NCBI GenBank assembly: GCA_910585285.1
Contig: CAJUDL010000020.1
Coordinates: forward strand, 1 to 60,928
From: an uncultured Muribaculaceae bacterium
Lineage (GTDB): Bacteria; Bacteroidota; Bacteroidia; Bacteroidales; Muribaculaceae
DNA length: 60,928 nt
Direction of reading: 5' to 3'
The notes beneath the pieces were generated by a model, which ran no database searches, was not told where the DNA came from, and was given only the letters and a program-made list of their open reading frames with translations. Below are positions 50,321 to 59,463 of the stretch, one piece after another. Numbering within the stretch: the stretch's first letter is position 1; each line of letters begins with the position of its first letter. The position numbers and the translations under genes are program-made.

Positions 50321-51565
50321 TTATAATTTATAAGCGTAAAGCTCTGCTATTGCAAGACGCAGATCACGCTGAGTTTGCATAAGTTTCTCATAAGAATTGA
50401 AATAATACTCCAGTTCCAAAAGATAGTCAAGCAGTGAGAGTTCGCCACCGTTCAGCGCCTTATACAATAGCATGTCATTGCTGTTTTTAGAAAAAACGGA
50501 TTCATAGCGTTTAATATTTTCTTTCAGTTCTTTTGTCTGTTCGAAAAGATAACGCAACCGGCTGTAATATCTCATACGCGCATCATCCATACTTTGCTCA
50601 GCTGCAGCAACTTCAGCGCGTGCATGCTTCACCCGATGCCTGTTTTCCCACAAAGGAATGCTGACACCGATCTTCACGCCTTGCCATCCCTCATCCGGAG
50701 TGAATTCACCGGCATAACCGACAGAAAGTTTTGGTAAGCCCATGGCTTTCGAGACCCCTACTCCTCTTTTCGCAACCTCTACCTCCTGACGCATATGAGC
50801 GAATGCAGGATTTGCGGCTTCCGCCTCTGCCGCCCATTGGTCGAAATCAGAAGGAAGACCGGCAACAGCCACATAAGCTGTATCATTTATTTCCACAGGG
50901 TTTCCCCCATTAAGCAACGTCAGCTGAGAAAGCAACTGTCGCCTCTCCAAGTTCACACTCTGGAGGTCGTTCTCAATATTGGTAAGGTTCAACGCAGCCT
51001 TATTACACTCAATCTGCGTTGCATCTCCCAGTTCCAGTTTCCTTTCATAAGCCTTGGCTATCTCTTTTGCATTTGCAAGCTGGCGCGAATAAAGCGCAGC
51101 CAAAGCATTGTTGTAAACCAGTTCTATACAATATTGCTCGGCAGTGAGCAGCAGATCCATTCTTTGAGTGCGCAACTGCAAGTCGGCAGCTACATTCTGC
51201 GCATCCGCAAGCTTACCTTTCTTAGAATAAAGTGTAGGGAAATCGAAACTCTGGCTTATGCCGATATCCTTTCTTGCTCCGCCATGTATTCCGGGGAGAT
51301 AACCGAGTTCAATCTCAGGATTCTCCGGTGCCAGCCCTGTGCGATTACCGATCTTCTGAGCCTCATTGGCGCGGGTATAAGCCGCCAACGTAGTGCTGTT
51401 GCGCTCAATATCACCAAGCACCCCCGCAAACTGACTCGCATATGTCGCAGTCTGTGCCTGCGCCATAATACCAACAATCATCCCTATCCCCATAATTCCC
51501 CATCTCGCCCTATTCAGCCCTATCTCGCCCCATTTAGCCCTATTCAGCCCCATATTTCGTCCCAT
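50321..51565 (-). CDS. TolC family outer-membrane efflux protein (CusC/CzcC-like)
   Basis: About 414 aa, the third gene of a CusB-CusA-CusC-type operon. After a hydrophobic signal (GIMGIGMIVGIMAQAQ) come the two helical OEP repeats (FDFPTLYSKKGKLADAQ..., LSVGYAGEFTPDEGWQGVKIGVSIPLWENRHRVKHARAEV). The start is uncertain: I chose ATG 51565 because of a purine-rich stretch before it; others are 51589, 51553 and 51493. The N-terminal LNRAKWGEIGLNRARW is encoded by a short tandem repeat and looks like an insertion in front of the signal peptide. It overlaps the RND gene stop by 26 nt. Confidence 0.85.
   Translation of the reverse strand: MGRNMGLNRAKWGEIGLNRARWGIMGIGMIVGIMAQAQTATYASQFAGVLGDIERNSTTLAAYTRANEAQKIGNRTGLAPENPEIELGYLPGIHGGARKDIGISQSFDFPTLYSKKGKLADAQNVAADLQLRTQRMDLLLTAEQYCIELVYNNALAALYSRQLANAKEIAKAYERKLELGDATQIECNKAALNLTNIENDLQSVNLERRQLLSQLTLLNGGNPVEINDTAYVAVAGLPSDFDQWAAEAEAANPAFAHMRQEVEVAKRGVGVSKAMGLPKLSVGYAGEFTPDEGWQGVKIGVSIPLWENRHRVKHARAEVAAAEQSMDDARMRYYSRLRYLFEQTKELKENIKRYESVFSKNSNDMLLYKALNGGELSLLDYLLELEYYFNSYEKLMQTQRDLRLAIAELYAYKL
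51493..51552. repeat. Tandem CCCTATTCAGCC/CCCTATCTCGCC repeat in the TolC start region
   Basis: Two to three 24-nt units of alternating CATCTCGCCCTATTCAGCCC type span the RND stop and the TolC N-terminus. Related CCCTATT repeats lie at 33290-33384, outside any gene. Confidence 0.6.
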
Positions 51566-54500
51566 TTTTCTTTTCCTTTCTTTCAACAAACCATTTATAA
51601 ACTATAGGCATCATATATATATTGAGCAGCGTAGAGGTCAGCAAGCCCCCGAGCACCACCACCGCCATCGGACTCTGTATCTCATTTCCCGACTTGTCGC
51701 CATTGAAAACGAGCGGAATCAGAGCAAGAGCCGAGGTCAATGCCGTCATAAGTATCGGATTCAGACGATCGATCGAGCCATGAAGCACAGTCTCGTGAAT
51801 CGTCTTACCATCCTTTATCAATCGCTGATATTTGGATATCAGCAAGATTCCATTACGCGTTGCGATGCCGAAAAGCGTAATAAAACCTATAATCACCGGA
51901 ATGCTAACCACACCTGACGTAAAATAAACAGCCAAGACACCTCCCACAAGAGCAAAGGGGAGATTAAGAAGCACAATAGCGGCGAGCGATATATTCTTGA
52001 ATTCGCTATAGAGAAGCAAAAAAATCACCATCAAAGCGAGCACGGTCGTAAAGAAAAGCGTGCGCGAAGCATTCTTAGCACTCTCAAACTGTCCGCCATA
52101 CTCTATGCGATAACCTTCCGGCAATTTAACATTCTCGTCAACAGCCTTGCGGATATCCTCAACCACGCTGACCACATCGCGACCCGACACATTGGCTGAC
52201 ACCACAAGCTTACGTTGCACATTCTCTCTCGATATCGAATTAGGTCCACCTGTAGAGACAATATCGGCAACTTCCTCAAGCGGCACCTTTCTGCCGTTAC
52301 CGGTATCGATAAGTGCTTTTTTTACTCCTTCAATATCTTCTGTATAATTCTTATCAAGACGTAGCACAATGTCAAACTTCCGCTGCCCCTCATACATATC
52401 TCCAATCTTTTCTCCGGCAAAGGCACGGCTCACGAATTTATGAAATTCATCCATCGTTATGCCGTATTTAGCCAAAGCGTTCCTATTTGCGCGGATTTGA
52501 AGCTGAGGAGTCTCGACTTGTTGCTCCACGCTCACATCCACGGCTCCGGGAATCTCATCGATATATCCCTTTATGCTGTTGCCGATCATATACATTCGGC
52601 TCAGATCCGTACCGAATATCTTGATGGCGATGCTTGCACGCGTACCGGTGAGCATATGGTCTATACGATGACCCAACGGCTGACCGATAGTGGCAGCGAT
52701 TCCGGGAATTTTGGCAAGACGCGCACGCATATCATCGAAAACCTCATCCCGACTACGATCCTTGAGATCAAACCTCACATCTATCTCTGCGCCGTTCGTT
52801 GCCTGCGAATGTTCGTCAAGTTCACCGCGCCCGGTGCGACGCGCCGTAGCCGTTACCTCCGGCACTTCAAGAAGCGCCTCTTCCATCATCCTTCCCAATT
52901 CGTCGTTCACCTCAAGCGACACTCCCGGTTTCGCCACAGCGGATATTGTTGCCGAGCCCTCATTAAAATCAGGAAGGAAGCTGCTGCCCATAGTCATGAA
53001 AAGCCCGATGGTAATGGCAAACACCGCAACAGTGGCGATAGCCACAGCCTTCGCATGTCCGAGCGTCCATTGCAAAGATTTGAAATATGCTTCCGACAAC
53101 TTACGCGAAACCCAGCTTTCCTTTACATTCTTCGAAAGATACTTGTCGCCTGAAAGCATCATCCGGCACAATAGAGGCGTTACGGTCATTGCCACAATCA
53201 GCGACATGAACAACGCCACAATATAGGCGATACCTAAAGGCTTGAGCATCCTCCCTTCCATGCCTGAAAGGAAAAACAACGGAATGAAAGCCACCATGAT
53301 TATGAATGTAGCGTTGAGGATGGAAGAGCGAATCTCCTTGGATGCTTCGTAAACAACCTTTACCACCGGCAACCGCTCCTCCTTAGGCAGCATATGATTC
53401 ATCCGCAGCCTTTTATACACATTCTCTACATCAATAATGGCATCATCCACTAAGGAGCCGATAGCGATACACATTCCTCCGAGAGTCATGGTGTTGATGT
53501 TCATACCCATAAGATGCAGGATTATGCAACTGCCAAGCAATGATAGAGGGATGGCTATGATTGAGATAAGAGTCGTTCTGACACTTGCTAAAAACACAAA
53601 GAGAATGAGCACCGCGAATATCGCCCCCTCGATAAGTGAACGCCCAACGTTGTTGACCGATGCCTCAATAAAATCCGCCTGTCTGAAAATTCGGGTATCC
53701 ATCTTAACATCCGCAGGAAGCGACTTCTTTATCGCTTCAAGATTCTCCTCAATGTGTTCGGTAACTTCAAGTGTATTGATGTTCGGTTGCTTGGAAACGG
53801 AGAGAATCACAGCCGGCTTTCCGTTCTGCGATGCATTACCCATTCTGACGGCAGCCCCTGTTTTCACTTCCGCCACATCTGAAAGCACAACAGGTTTTCC
53901 GTTACGCGTTTTCACAAGGGTATTGCCCAGCTCGTTGAGGTCGGTGGTTCTTCCCATTCCACGGAGAGCATATTCATTCCCGTAGTCACGCACTACCCCA
54001 CCCACGGAGTTTACACTGAAAGATTTCCCGACATCCTCAAGCTCCGCCATGGTCACGCCATAGAAATCCATCTTCTGCGGATCAGCCAGTATCTGATACT
54101 GCTTAAGTTCCCCACCGATATTGGTTACCTGCGACACACCGCCGGTGGCGAGGATAGCAGGTTTTATAACCCAGTCGGCAAGTGTGCGCAACTCCATCAT
54201 TGAAGTCGTGTCGGCTTGGAGCCCGATGAAAAGAATCTCTCCCATAATGCTCGATTGAGGAGCCAGCGTAGGAGTGATACCCTCCGGAAGCGATTCGCCA
54301 AGAGCCACCATCTTCTCCGAAACTATCTGCCGCGCCTTGAATATGTCTGTGCCCCAGTCGAACTCAACCCATACAAAAGAGTTGCCCTGAAGAGATGCCG
54401 AACGCACACGACGCACATCGGTAGCTCCATTTACAGCAGTCTCTATCGGAAACGTCACCAGACGCTCCACCTCCTCAGAAGCCATTCCCTTGGCATCTGT

Positions 54501-54656
54501 CATGATAACCACTGTAGGAGCCGTAAGATCGGGAAAGACATCCACATCCATCTTCTGAGTGGAATAAACACCCCCCACGATCACCAGCAATGCCGCCAAC
54601 AGAATCATGAGTCTGTTGCGCAGTGAAAAATCTATAATCTTGTTTATGAAATTCAT
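51540..54656 (-). CDS. Heavy-metal efflux RND permease (CusA/CzcA family)
   Basis: About 1038 aa when started at the ATG of MNFINKIIDF (54656), the normal cytoplasmic N-terminus; a longer frame to 54740 would overlap the adaptor gene and adds no family sequence. Twelve transmembrane helices with the two periplasmic loops, helix 4 carrying the charged GSLVDDAIIDVENVYKR motif, and PVIIGFITLFGIATRNGILLISKYQ near helix 10-11, all as in HME-RND pumps. It exports metal cations (Cu/Ag or Zn/Co/Cd type) with proton antiport, working with the adaptor and the TolC-like channel in the same operon. Confidence 0.93.
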   Translation of the reverse strand: MNFINKIIDFSLRNRLMILLAALLVIVGGVYSTQKMDVDVFPDLTAPTVVIMTDAKGMASEEVERLVTFPIETAVNGATDVRRVRSASLQGNSFVWVEFDWGTDIFKARQIVSEKMVALGESLPEGITPTLAPQSSIMGEILFIGLQADTTSMMELRTLADWVIKPAILATGGVSQVTNIGGELKQYQILADPQKMDFYGVTMAELEDVGKSFSVNSVGGVVRDYGNEYALRGMGRTTDLNELGNTLVKTRNGKPVVLSDVAEVKTGAAVRMGNASQNGKPAVILSVSKQPNINTLEVTEHIEENLEAIKKSLPADVKMDTRIFRQADFIEASVNNVGRSLIEGAIFAVLILFVFLASVRTTLISIIAIPLSLLGSCIILHLMGMNINTMTLGGMCIAIGSLVDDAIIDVENVYKRLRMNHMLPKEERLPVVKVVYEASKEIRSSILNATFIIMVAFIPLFFLSGMEGRMLKPLGIAYIVALFMSLIVAMTVTPLLCRMMLSGDKYLSKNVKESWVSRKLSEAYFKSLQWTLGHAKAVAIATVAVFAITIGLFMTMGSSFLPDFNEGSATISAVAKPGVSLEVNDELGRMMEEALLEVPEVTATARRTGRGELDEHSQATNGAEIDVRFDLKDRSRDEVFDDMRARLAKIPGIAATIGQPLGHRIDHMLTGTRASIAIKIFGTDLSRMYMIGNSIKGYIDEIPGAVDVSVEQQVETPQLQIRANRNALAKYGITMDEFHKFVSRAFAGEKIGDMYEGQRKFDIVLRLDKNYTEDIEGVKKALIDTGNGRKVPLEEVADIVSTGGPNSISRENVQRKLVVSANVSGRDVVSVVEDIRKAVDENVKLPEGYRIEYGGQFESAKNASRTLFFTTVLALMVIFLLLYSEFKNISLAAIVLLNLPFALVGGVLAVYFTSGVVSIPVIIGFITLFGIATRNGILLISKYQRLIKDGKTIHETVLHGSIDRLNPILMTALTSALALIPLVFNGDKSGNEIQSPMAVVVLGGLLTSTLLNIYMMPIVYKWFVERKEKKNGTKYGAE

Positions 54657-54690
54657 ATCTATTACCTCTGCCCTTTTCCCTCTAACCTTT

Positions 54691-56226
54691 TTAATGAACG
54701 TGTCCCGCATGAGCGTCAAGCTTACCGGAAGCCTGGGCAAGTTTCACAAGCACAGCACCTTTGCCGACAACGCGATCTCCCTCTCTTAGCCCGGAACGAA
54801 CCTCAGTTCTGATTCCATTGCTTTGACCGGTCTTAACCTCCCTCTTTTCAAAAAATTCTGGAGTGAGCTGCACGAATACAAAATAATTACCCATCTCTTC
54901 AACTATGGAGGCGCACGGAACCGTCAGTACCTTCTCTCCGGTGCCTGTAGTGATAAACATCTCCACAAATGATCCGGGAAGCAGATCAACGGTATTGTTA
55001 ACCTTAAAGACAACCGGCACAAGGGGATTCTCCGCATCAACACTTTTCCCGTAGCTCACCAGCGATCCGTTGAGATCCTTAAGTGAATACACTTTATCAT
55101 CTCCGGGAATTTTAAAATTCGTAGATACGATATTCTTGAGGTTATGGAATTTTCGCGGTTGCAACTCCGCTTTAACATATAGATCGCGGTTTTGGGCAAT
55201 CTCCATCACCGGACTGCCAGCCTCAACATATTCGCCATTGCGAACATAGACTTTCTTTATGAAGCCGGAAATCGGACTGCCGGCACTATGGCGTCCCGCA
55301 GAGAAATTCCTTCGTAGATTTCCGTATGCAGCCTCAGCTGATTCATAATCCGCTTTTGCTTTCTGAAGGTCACTCTGCGTCACAAGCTTATCTTTGGCAA
55401 GTTCCTTCTTCCTTTCGTATTCCCCTTTTGCAAAATTATATGCGCTCTCAGCCTCGCGATATCTTACCGTCATATTGTTGTCGGCAAGTCCGTCACTCTC
55501 TATGCCGAAAAGTGCTTGTCCTGCACCAACTGCTTTCCCTTCGGTCAGGTCGGCAGATGCAAAACGCACTGTTCCGGAAGTCTTCGCCACAACTACCCGC
55601 TCATCACCCATAGATGGCTCCACCTGAGCCATCGTGCGTATAACTTCCCCGAATGGTTCAGAGACCACTTCCTCTGTGGAGAAATCCACATTCCAACTCT
55701 GTTCTTTTGGAAACGCTACTCCATTGCTGCTCTTAGCTGCCATTTCAGCAGCTTTACTGTGAGCCTCATGTTCATCGGCATATACCGTGATATCCGGTAT
55801 TTCTACCGAATATTTCTTTCCATCAGATTCTATTGAGAATATTAATGAGCCCTTACCGGTTTTCTTCGGTTTGATTTCAAAAGAATAAATTCCCGGATGC
55901 GAAGGTTTTTCAAGCGTGACGCTCTGAGTTTCATTGCCTATCAAGAGCTTCATTGTAACTTTACCTGCCGCAAGTGGTTTGAAATCCGAGAGTCTTGTAA
56001 AATGGGCAAGGACTTCGCAATCGTGTCCTGCCACAAATGGAGTTGCCTCTGCGAAAACTTCAAAATCCCGACTGTAGGCAGTCAGTTGGAGAGATTCATC
56101 ATGAGTGTGTCCGTCGTGTTCCTTCTCTTGAGAATGGTCATGACCGCAACTGATCAATGCCGGCAGCGGCATTATTGCCACTCCGGCTGCGATAACCAAA
56201 GAGGAAATTCTTCTGAATATTGTCAC
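54691..56226 (-). CDS. RND efflux periplasmic adaptor (CusB/CzcB-like), His-rich lipoprotein
   Basis: About 511 aa with GTG start at 56226 (MTIFRRISSLV); an upstream GTG at 56292 would lie beyond the promoter box at 56268-56275 and is less likely. A lipobox (ALISC) is followed directly by GHDHSQEKEHDGHTHDE, and the C-terminus ends HAGHVH, both histidine-rich and apt for metal capture. Then come the barrel-sandwich, alpha-hairpin (REAESAYNFAKGEYERKKELAKDKLVTQSDLQKAKADYESAE) and beta-barrel domains of membrane-fusion proteins. It links pump and outer-membrane channel. First gene of the operon. Confidence 0.9.
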   Translation of the reverse strand: MTIFRRISSLVIAAGVAIMPLPALISCGHDHSQEKEHDGHTHDESLQLTAYSRDFEVFAEATPFVAGHDCEVLAHFTRLSDFKPLAAGKVTMKLLIGNETQSVTLEKPSHPGIYSFEIKPKKTGKGSLIFSIESDGKKYSVEIPDITVYADEHEAHSKAAEMAAKSSNGVAFPKEQSWNVDFSTEEVVSEPFGEVIRTMAQVEPSMGDERVVVAKTSGTVRFASADLTEGKAVGAGQALFGIESDGLADNNMTVRYREAESAYNFAKGEYERKKELAKDKLVTQSDLQKAKADYESAEAAYGNLRRNFSAGRHSAGSPISGFIKKVYVRNGEYVEAGSPVMEIAQNRDLYVKAELQPRKFHNLKNIVSTNFKIPGDDKVYSLKDLNGSLVSYGKSVDAENPLVPVVFKVNNTVDLLPGSFVEMFITTGTGEKVLTVPCASIVEEMGNYFVFVQLTPEFFEKREVKTGQSNGIRTEVRSGLREGDRVVGKGAVLVKLAQASGKLDAHAGHVH

Positions 56227-56267
56227 AATCTTGGAATTTATTAGGATTAATTTTATAATTTTGTTGC

Positions 56268-56275
56268 CAAAATTA
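56268..56275 (-). promoter_or_regulatory. -7 box for the metal-efflux operon
   Basis: Minus strand TAATTTTG fits TAnnTTTG and lies 42 nt before the GTG start at 56226. The expected -33 region falls on the palindrome at 56288-56302, where no TTTG is present, which is typical of promoters that need an activator or are controlled at that site. Confidence 0.5.
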
Positions 56276-56287
56276 ATAAAACAGGAG

Positions 56288-56302
56288 TGCACATTATGTG
56301 CA
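56288..56302. promoter_or_regulatory. Palindromic operator candidate TGCACAT-T-ATGTGCA
   Basis: A perfect 7-bp inverted repeat with one central base, at the -33 position of the metal-efflux promoter and 44 nt before the divergent HAD gene. Such a dyad is the right size for a dimeric metal-responsive repressor. No regulator gene is adjacent. Confidence 0.55.
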
Positions 56303-56346
56303 AGTTCAACACTTACTTATTATAAACTAATTTTCAATACTTACTT

Positions 56347-56979
56347 ATGATTAAAAATATACTATTCGATATGGGAGGTGTGATCTTCCTCCAGAACACA
56401 GAGAAAGCTTTCAGAAGATTCGCGGCTCAAGGAGTAGACACAAACGTCTATATGGGAGCACACGGACAAAAAGGTATTTTTCTTGATCTTGAGGAGGGTA
56501 AAATCACTCCTGAAGAATTCCGCCGTGGCATGAGCGAGATTGTAGGGCATGAAGTTTCGATGGAAGATGTTGCCTATTGCTGGGAGGGATTCTTCGACGG
56601 AGCTCCCGTTGATCGCCTCCACACTCTTCTCGACCTTAAGAAACATTATCATTTAGGGCTTCTTTCAAACACAAATCCTTTCATGATGGCTCTTACCGAC
56701 AGTAGCCGGTTAAGCACCGACAGCCGGCCTATCTCGGATTATTTCGATTCCTTGTTTCTCAGCTACGAAATGAAAGCGTACAAACCTGATGAAAAGATTT
56801 TCAGAATGGCTCTTGAACGCGACGGACTCCTGGCTGAAGAAACGCTCTTCATAGATGATGCCCTTAAAAACATAGAAGGAGCCCGCAGACTTGGCATCCA
56901 CGGGCTCCATGTTACGACCAACGCCGACTGGCGTCCTCAGCTTTTCGAGATTATTTCCCCTCTGCGCAGCGAGCAATAG
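56347..56979 (+). CDS. HAD superfamily hydrolase (HAD-IA, YihX-like)
   Basis: A 210-aa HAD phosphatase. Motif I FDMGGV (7-12, nucleophile Asp8), motif II SNTN around 107, Lys in YKPDEKIFRMAL and motif IV FIDDALKNIEGA are all present, with a small helical cap after motif I. The GGV variant (instead of DGT) is common in YihX-like sugar-phosphate phosphatases. The substrate is unknown. Its last 29 nt overlap the converging sulfatase gene. Confidence 0.88.
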   Translation: MIKNILFDMGGVIFLQNTEKAFRRFAAQGVDTNVYMGAHGQKGIFLDLEEGKITPEEFRRGMSEIVGHEVSMEDVAYCWEGFFDGAPVDRLHTLLDLKKHYHLGLLSNTNPFMMALTDSSRLSTDSRPISDYFDSLFLSYEMKAYKPDEKIFRMALERDGLLAEETLFIDDALKNIEGARRLGIHGLHVTTNADWRPQLFEIISPLRSEQ

Positions 56980-58525
56980 GTTCGCTCATAGGTGAGGAGT
57001 AGCTTTTGGCGTAATATTCGCGAAGCTGTTTCTTAAGTTTCTTCACCACGTTTGCATACGCAGGATCGTTGGCAACGTTATGACGCTCTTCCGGATCTTT
57101 CTGATAATCGAAGAGTTGATAACCTATCACCTTTGCCTCATCGAAGGGTTGGTAAGTCTTGAATCCTTTTGTCCATTCCACCAGACGGTAGCGAGGATCG
57201 CGGATAGCGTAACCATGTATATCCTCTTCAAGCTCTTTGGCTTTCCCTTTGAGGTCAGTGTCGGTAGAGATTGTATAGTTTTCTGTGGTAGTGCGGCTAT
57301 ACTGGCTCATCGCATAATCCTTGATTTTCGCTTTCGGATTCTTAAGCGCGGGCACAAGACTCTTGCCGTCGAGTTTCTGCGGCTGAGGAGTCTTGGTAAG
57401 TTCGCAGACGGTGGGGAAGACATCAAGAAATTCAACCATTGATTCCGATTTCACGCCTTTCTTCATGCCGGGTGCAGATACAATCAGAGGCACATGAGTG
57501 GCATTCTCGAAATTGGTCATCTTGTTCCATAGTCCGTGGTCGCCGAGATGGTAGCCGTGATCTCCATAGAGAATAACTATCGTATTGTCTGCCAGACCCT
57601 CTCTCTCTAACGCATCAAGCACTTTCCCTACCTGAGCGTCTGTATATGAAATACATGCGTAATAGGCATGGATAAGTCTCCGCTGCGTATCTTCGTCAAG
57701 ATGTTTTGTATCAATATAGCTCTCAAAGGGAGGGATATCGGAATAACCCTTGACCTCAAGAGAGTTGTGGTAAGCATACTCCACATCGTTGCTTGCCATA
57801 TCCTGAAACTTTGCCAACGGCATCTTGTCGCGCTCATACATGTCCCAGTATTTCTTCGGAGCGCAGAATGGGAGATGCGGCTTCTTGAAACCGACACCGA
57901 GGAAGAATGGTTTATCGTTCTCCTTAAGTTTATGAAGAGTCTTGACAGCTTCTTCGGCAATTATGCCATCAACATATCCATTGTCGGGCACATCGGCACA
58001 CTCCGTGGCTACACGACCATTTGCAAGCGCATACGTCGCACCCGGTGTCTTCACATATGGGAGACTCCATGAAAGAGGATCATCCTTCACAGCCTTGTCG
58101 CGCAGCGGATGATACACCTTACCTACTCCGACTGTCTCATACCCGTTTTCTTTCAATGCCTGAGGCATAGTCACGATGTCGGGATTGTTTTTTCTAAATG
58201 ATCCCATCAGCCACCACACTCCCGTATGATCCGGATTCAGACCGGTCATCAGCGAGCTGCGTGTCGGACCGCTCAAAGCCACCTGACAATAGGCATTGCT
58301 GAAAGTTGTGCCCTGAGAGGCAAGACGATCCATTGATGGTGTTTTCGCTATTGGATCTCCATAAGGTCCGATCCAGGGTTTCATGTCATCGATGGCTATC
58401 AGAAGCACGTTCGGACGATTGTCCGCCTTTTTGTTTTCCGCCGGTTTTGCAGATGCTACGGCTGGCGTAAGAGCGAGGGCGTTAACTCCGCACAATAAAA
58501 AACTTAAATTTTTTCCGTAAATCAT
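56951..58525 (-). CDS. Secreted sulfatase, S-type active site (iduronate-2-sulfatase-like)
   Basis: A 524-aa sulfatase with signal peptide (1-26). Metal ligands Asp46-Asp47 (IAIDDMKP) and the formylglycine motif Ser85-G-P-T-Arg89 with LMTG are visible, so the catalytic residue comes from serine and would need an anaerobic radical-SAM maturase (anSME); none is in this window. The segments VGVGKVYHP, GDHGYHLGDHGLWNK and TNFENATHVPLIV fit the iduronate-2-sulfatase-like S1_7 group. The likely substrate is a sulfated host glycan such as heparan/chondroitin fragments or mucin. It converges on the HAD gene. Confidence 0.9.
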   Translation of the reverse strand: MIYGKNLSFLLCGVNALALTPAVASAKPAENKKADNRPNVLLIAIDDMKPWIGPYGDPIAKTPSMDRLASQGTTFSNAYCQVALSGPTRSSLMTGLNPDHTGVWWLMGSFRKNNPDIVTMPQALKENGYETVGVGKVYHPLRDKAVKDDPLSWSLPYVKTPGATYALANGRVATECADVPDNGYVDGIIAEEAVKTLHKLKENDKPFFLGVGFKKPHLPFCAPKKYWDMYERDKMPLAKFQDMASNDVEYAYHNSLEVKGYSDIPPFESYIDTKHLDEDTQRRLIHAYYACISYTDAQVGKVLDALEREGLADNTIVILYGDHGYHLGDHGLWNKMTNFENATHVPLIVSAPGMKKGVKSESMVEFLDVFPTVCELTKTPQPQKLDGKSLVPALKNPKAKIKDYAMSQYSRTTTENYTISTDTDLKGKAKELEEDIHGYAIRDPRYRLVEWTKGFKTYQPFDEAKVIGYQLFDYQKDPEERHNVANDPAYANVVKKLKKQLREYYAKSYSSPMSEPIARCAEGK

Positions 58526-58547
58526 GAGTAGGTTTTAAAGTTTTTAC

Positions 58548-58555
58548 TAATTTTG
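58548..58555 (+). promoter_or_regulatory. -7 box for the 209-aa exported protein
   Basis: TAATTTTG fits TAnnTTTG, 54 nt before the ATG. No good -33 TTTG. It lies in the divergent gap after the sulfatase start. Confidence 0.45.
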
Positions 58556-58609
58556 CACAAAGATACATTTTTTCTTCAAAATAAAACAAATTTAACAGCA
58601 TTTTTAACC

Positions 58610-59239
58610 ATGGCGAAACTTAAAACAATTATTTCGACACTGCTAATCCTCTTCTCTGTCCCGGTTTTTGCCCAGACTCTCGACACGGAGGCTCTTGCAA
58701 AATTCTCACCGTCAACACAACGCGATGTGTTTGAGGTAAGCGGTCTTGTAAAGCTTACTCCTGAGCAGCAGGTGAAACTTGCCAAAGCCATTGAGAAGGA
58801 AAATGCAAAATTCCTTAACATTGTAAAAGACAATGAAGGAGTACTTACAGTGAAAGGACGCAACCAGCTTGCGAAAATGCGTGAAAATACACTGTCGACT
58901 CTTCTTTCCGACGATCAGTTGCAGCAATACTACAGAGGTGTTTTCGACAAAGAGGCTGATGCCGAAGGAAATGCAATCGCCAATGGTCTTCAGAAAAAAT
59001 ACAACCTTACGGATCAGAACTGGAAGTTCATCCGGGTGGCATGCTATAAGATAGCACTTGAATCACGTGTAATAAAGAAAATGATGGCTGACCAGCCAAA
59101 GAAAGCGCAGAAAAAAATCGCCGATCTCCGTGCAGAATGGCTGAAGACAATCGAAGAAAAGGGAGGCATCGCCATCAACCCCGATGACATGACCCTCACC
59201 TACACACGCGAATTCAACCCAAACACACTTCATAAATAA
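58610..59239 (+). CDS. Exported protein of unknown function
   Basis: A 209-aa protein when started at ATG 58610, just before a signal peptide (AKLKTIISTLLILFSVPVFAQ); an earlier TTG-type frame to 58553 starts on the promoter. The mature protein is mostly helical, LTPEQQVKLAKAIEKENAKFLN and a lysine-rich helix (KKMMADQPKKAQKKIADLRAEW), resembling Spy/CpxP-like periplasmic helical proteins only in composition. No family recognised. It is divergent from the sulfatase. Confidence 0.72.
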   Translation: MAKLKTIISTLLILFSVPVFAQTLDTEALAKFSPSTQRDVFEVSGLVKLTPEQQVKLAKAIEKENAKFLNIVKDNEGVLTVKGRNQLAKMRENTLSTLLSDDQLQQYYRGVFDKEADAEGNAIANGLQKKYNLTDQNWKFIRVACYKIALESRVIKKMMADQPKKAQKKIADLRAEWLKTIEEKGGIAINPDDMTLTYTREFNPNTLHK

Positions 59240-59380
59240 TTTGTAATGTGAAATGTGAAATGTGCAATGTGTGATGCCAAATATCGCAATTACACATTAA
59301 AAATTTTACATTAAACATTAATCGTAGTTACACATTAAACATTCCAAATTAAAAATTAAACAAAACCTGACATCAAACGA
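59240..59380. repeat. AATGTGAAATGTG / ACATTAAA inverted repeat region
   Basis: AATGTG units on the left face CACATTA/TTACATTAAAC units on the right. The stretch lies between converging genes and holds no gene. It belongs to the same class of short-period inverted arrays as at 37.6 and 40.2 kb. Confidence 0.6.
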
Positions 59381-59413
59381 GAGCCGGAATCTGCGTGATG
59401 CAAATTCCGGCTC
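59381..59413. terminator. Bidirectional terminator between the exported protein and the Dabb gene
   Basis: GAGCCGGAAT (59381-59390) pairs with ATTCCGGCTC (59404-59413), with an extra TGC/GCA pairing in the loop; A/T-rich flanks on both sides. Confidence 0.75.
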
Positions 59414-59463
59414 ATATTTTGTATCTATTGAATTATTAATTATTAACCATTAACTATTAACTA

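Noticed and set aside
52440..53153. A 237-codon plus-strand frame inside the RND permease gene
   Set aside because: Antisense shadow of a clear CusA-type coding region.
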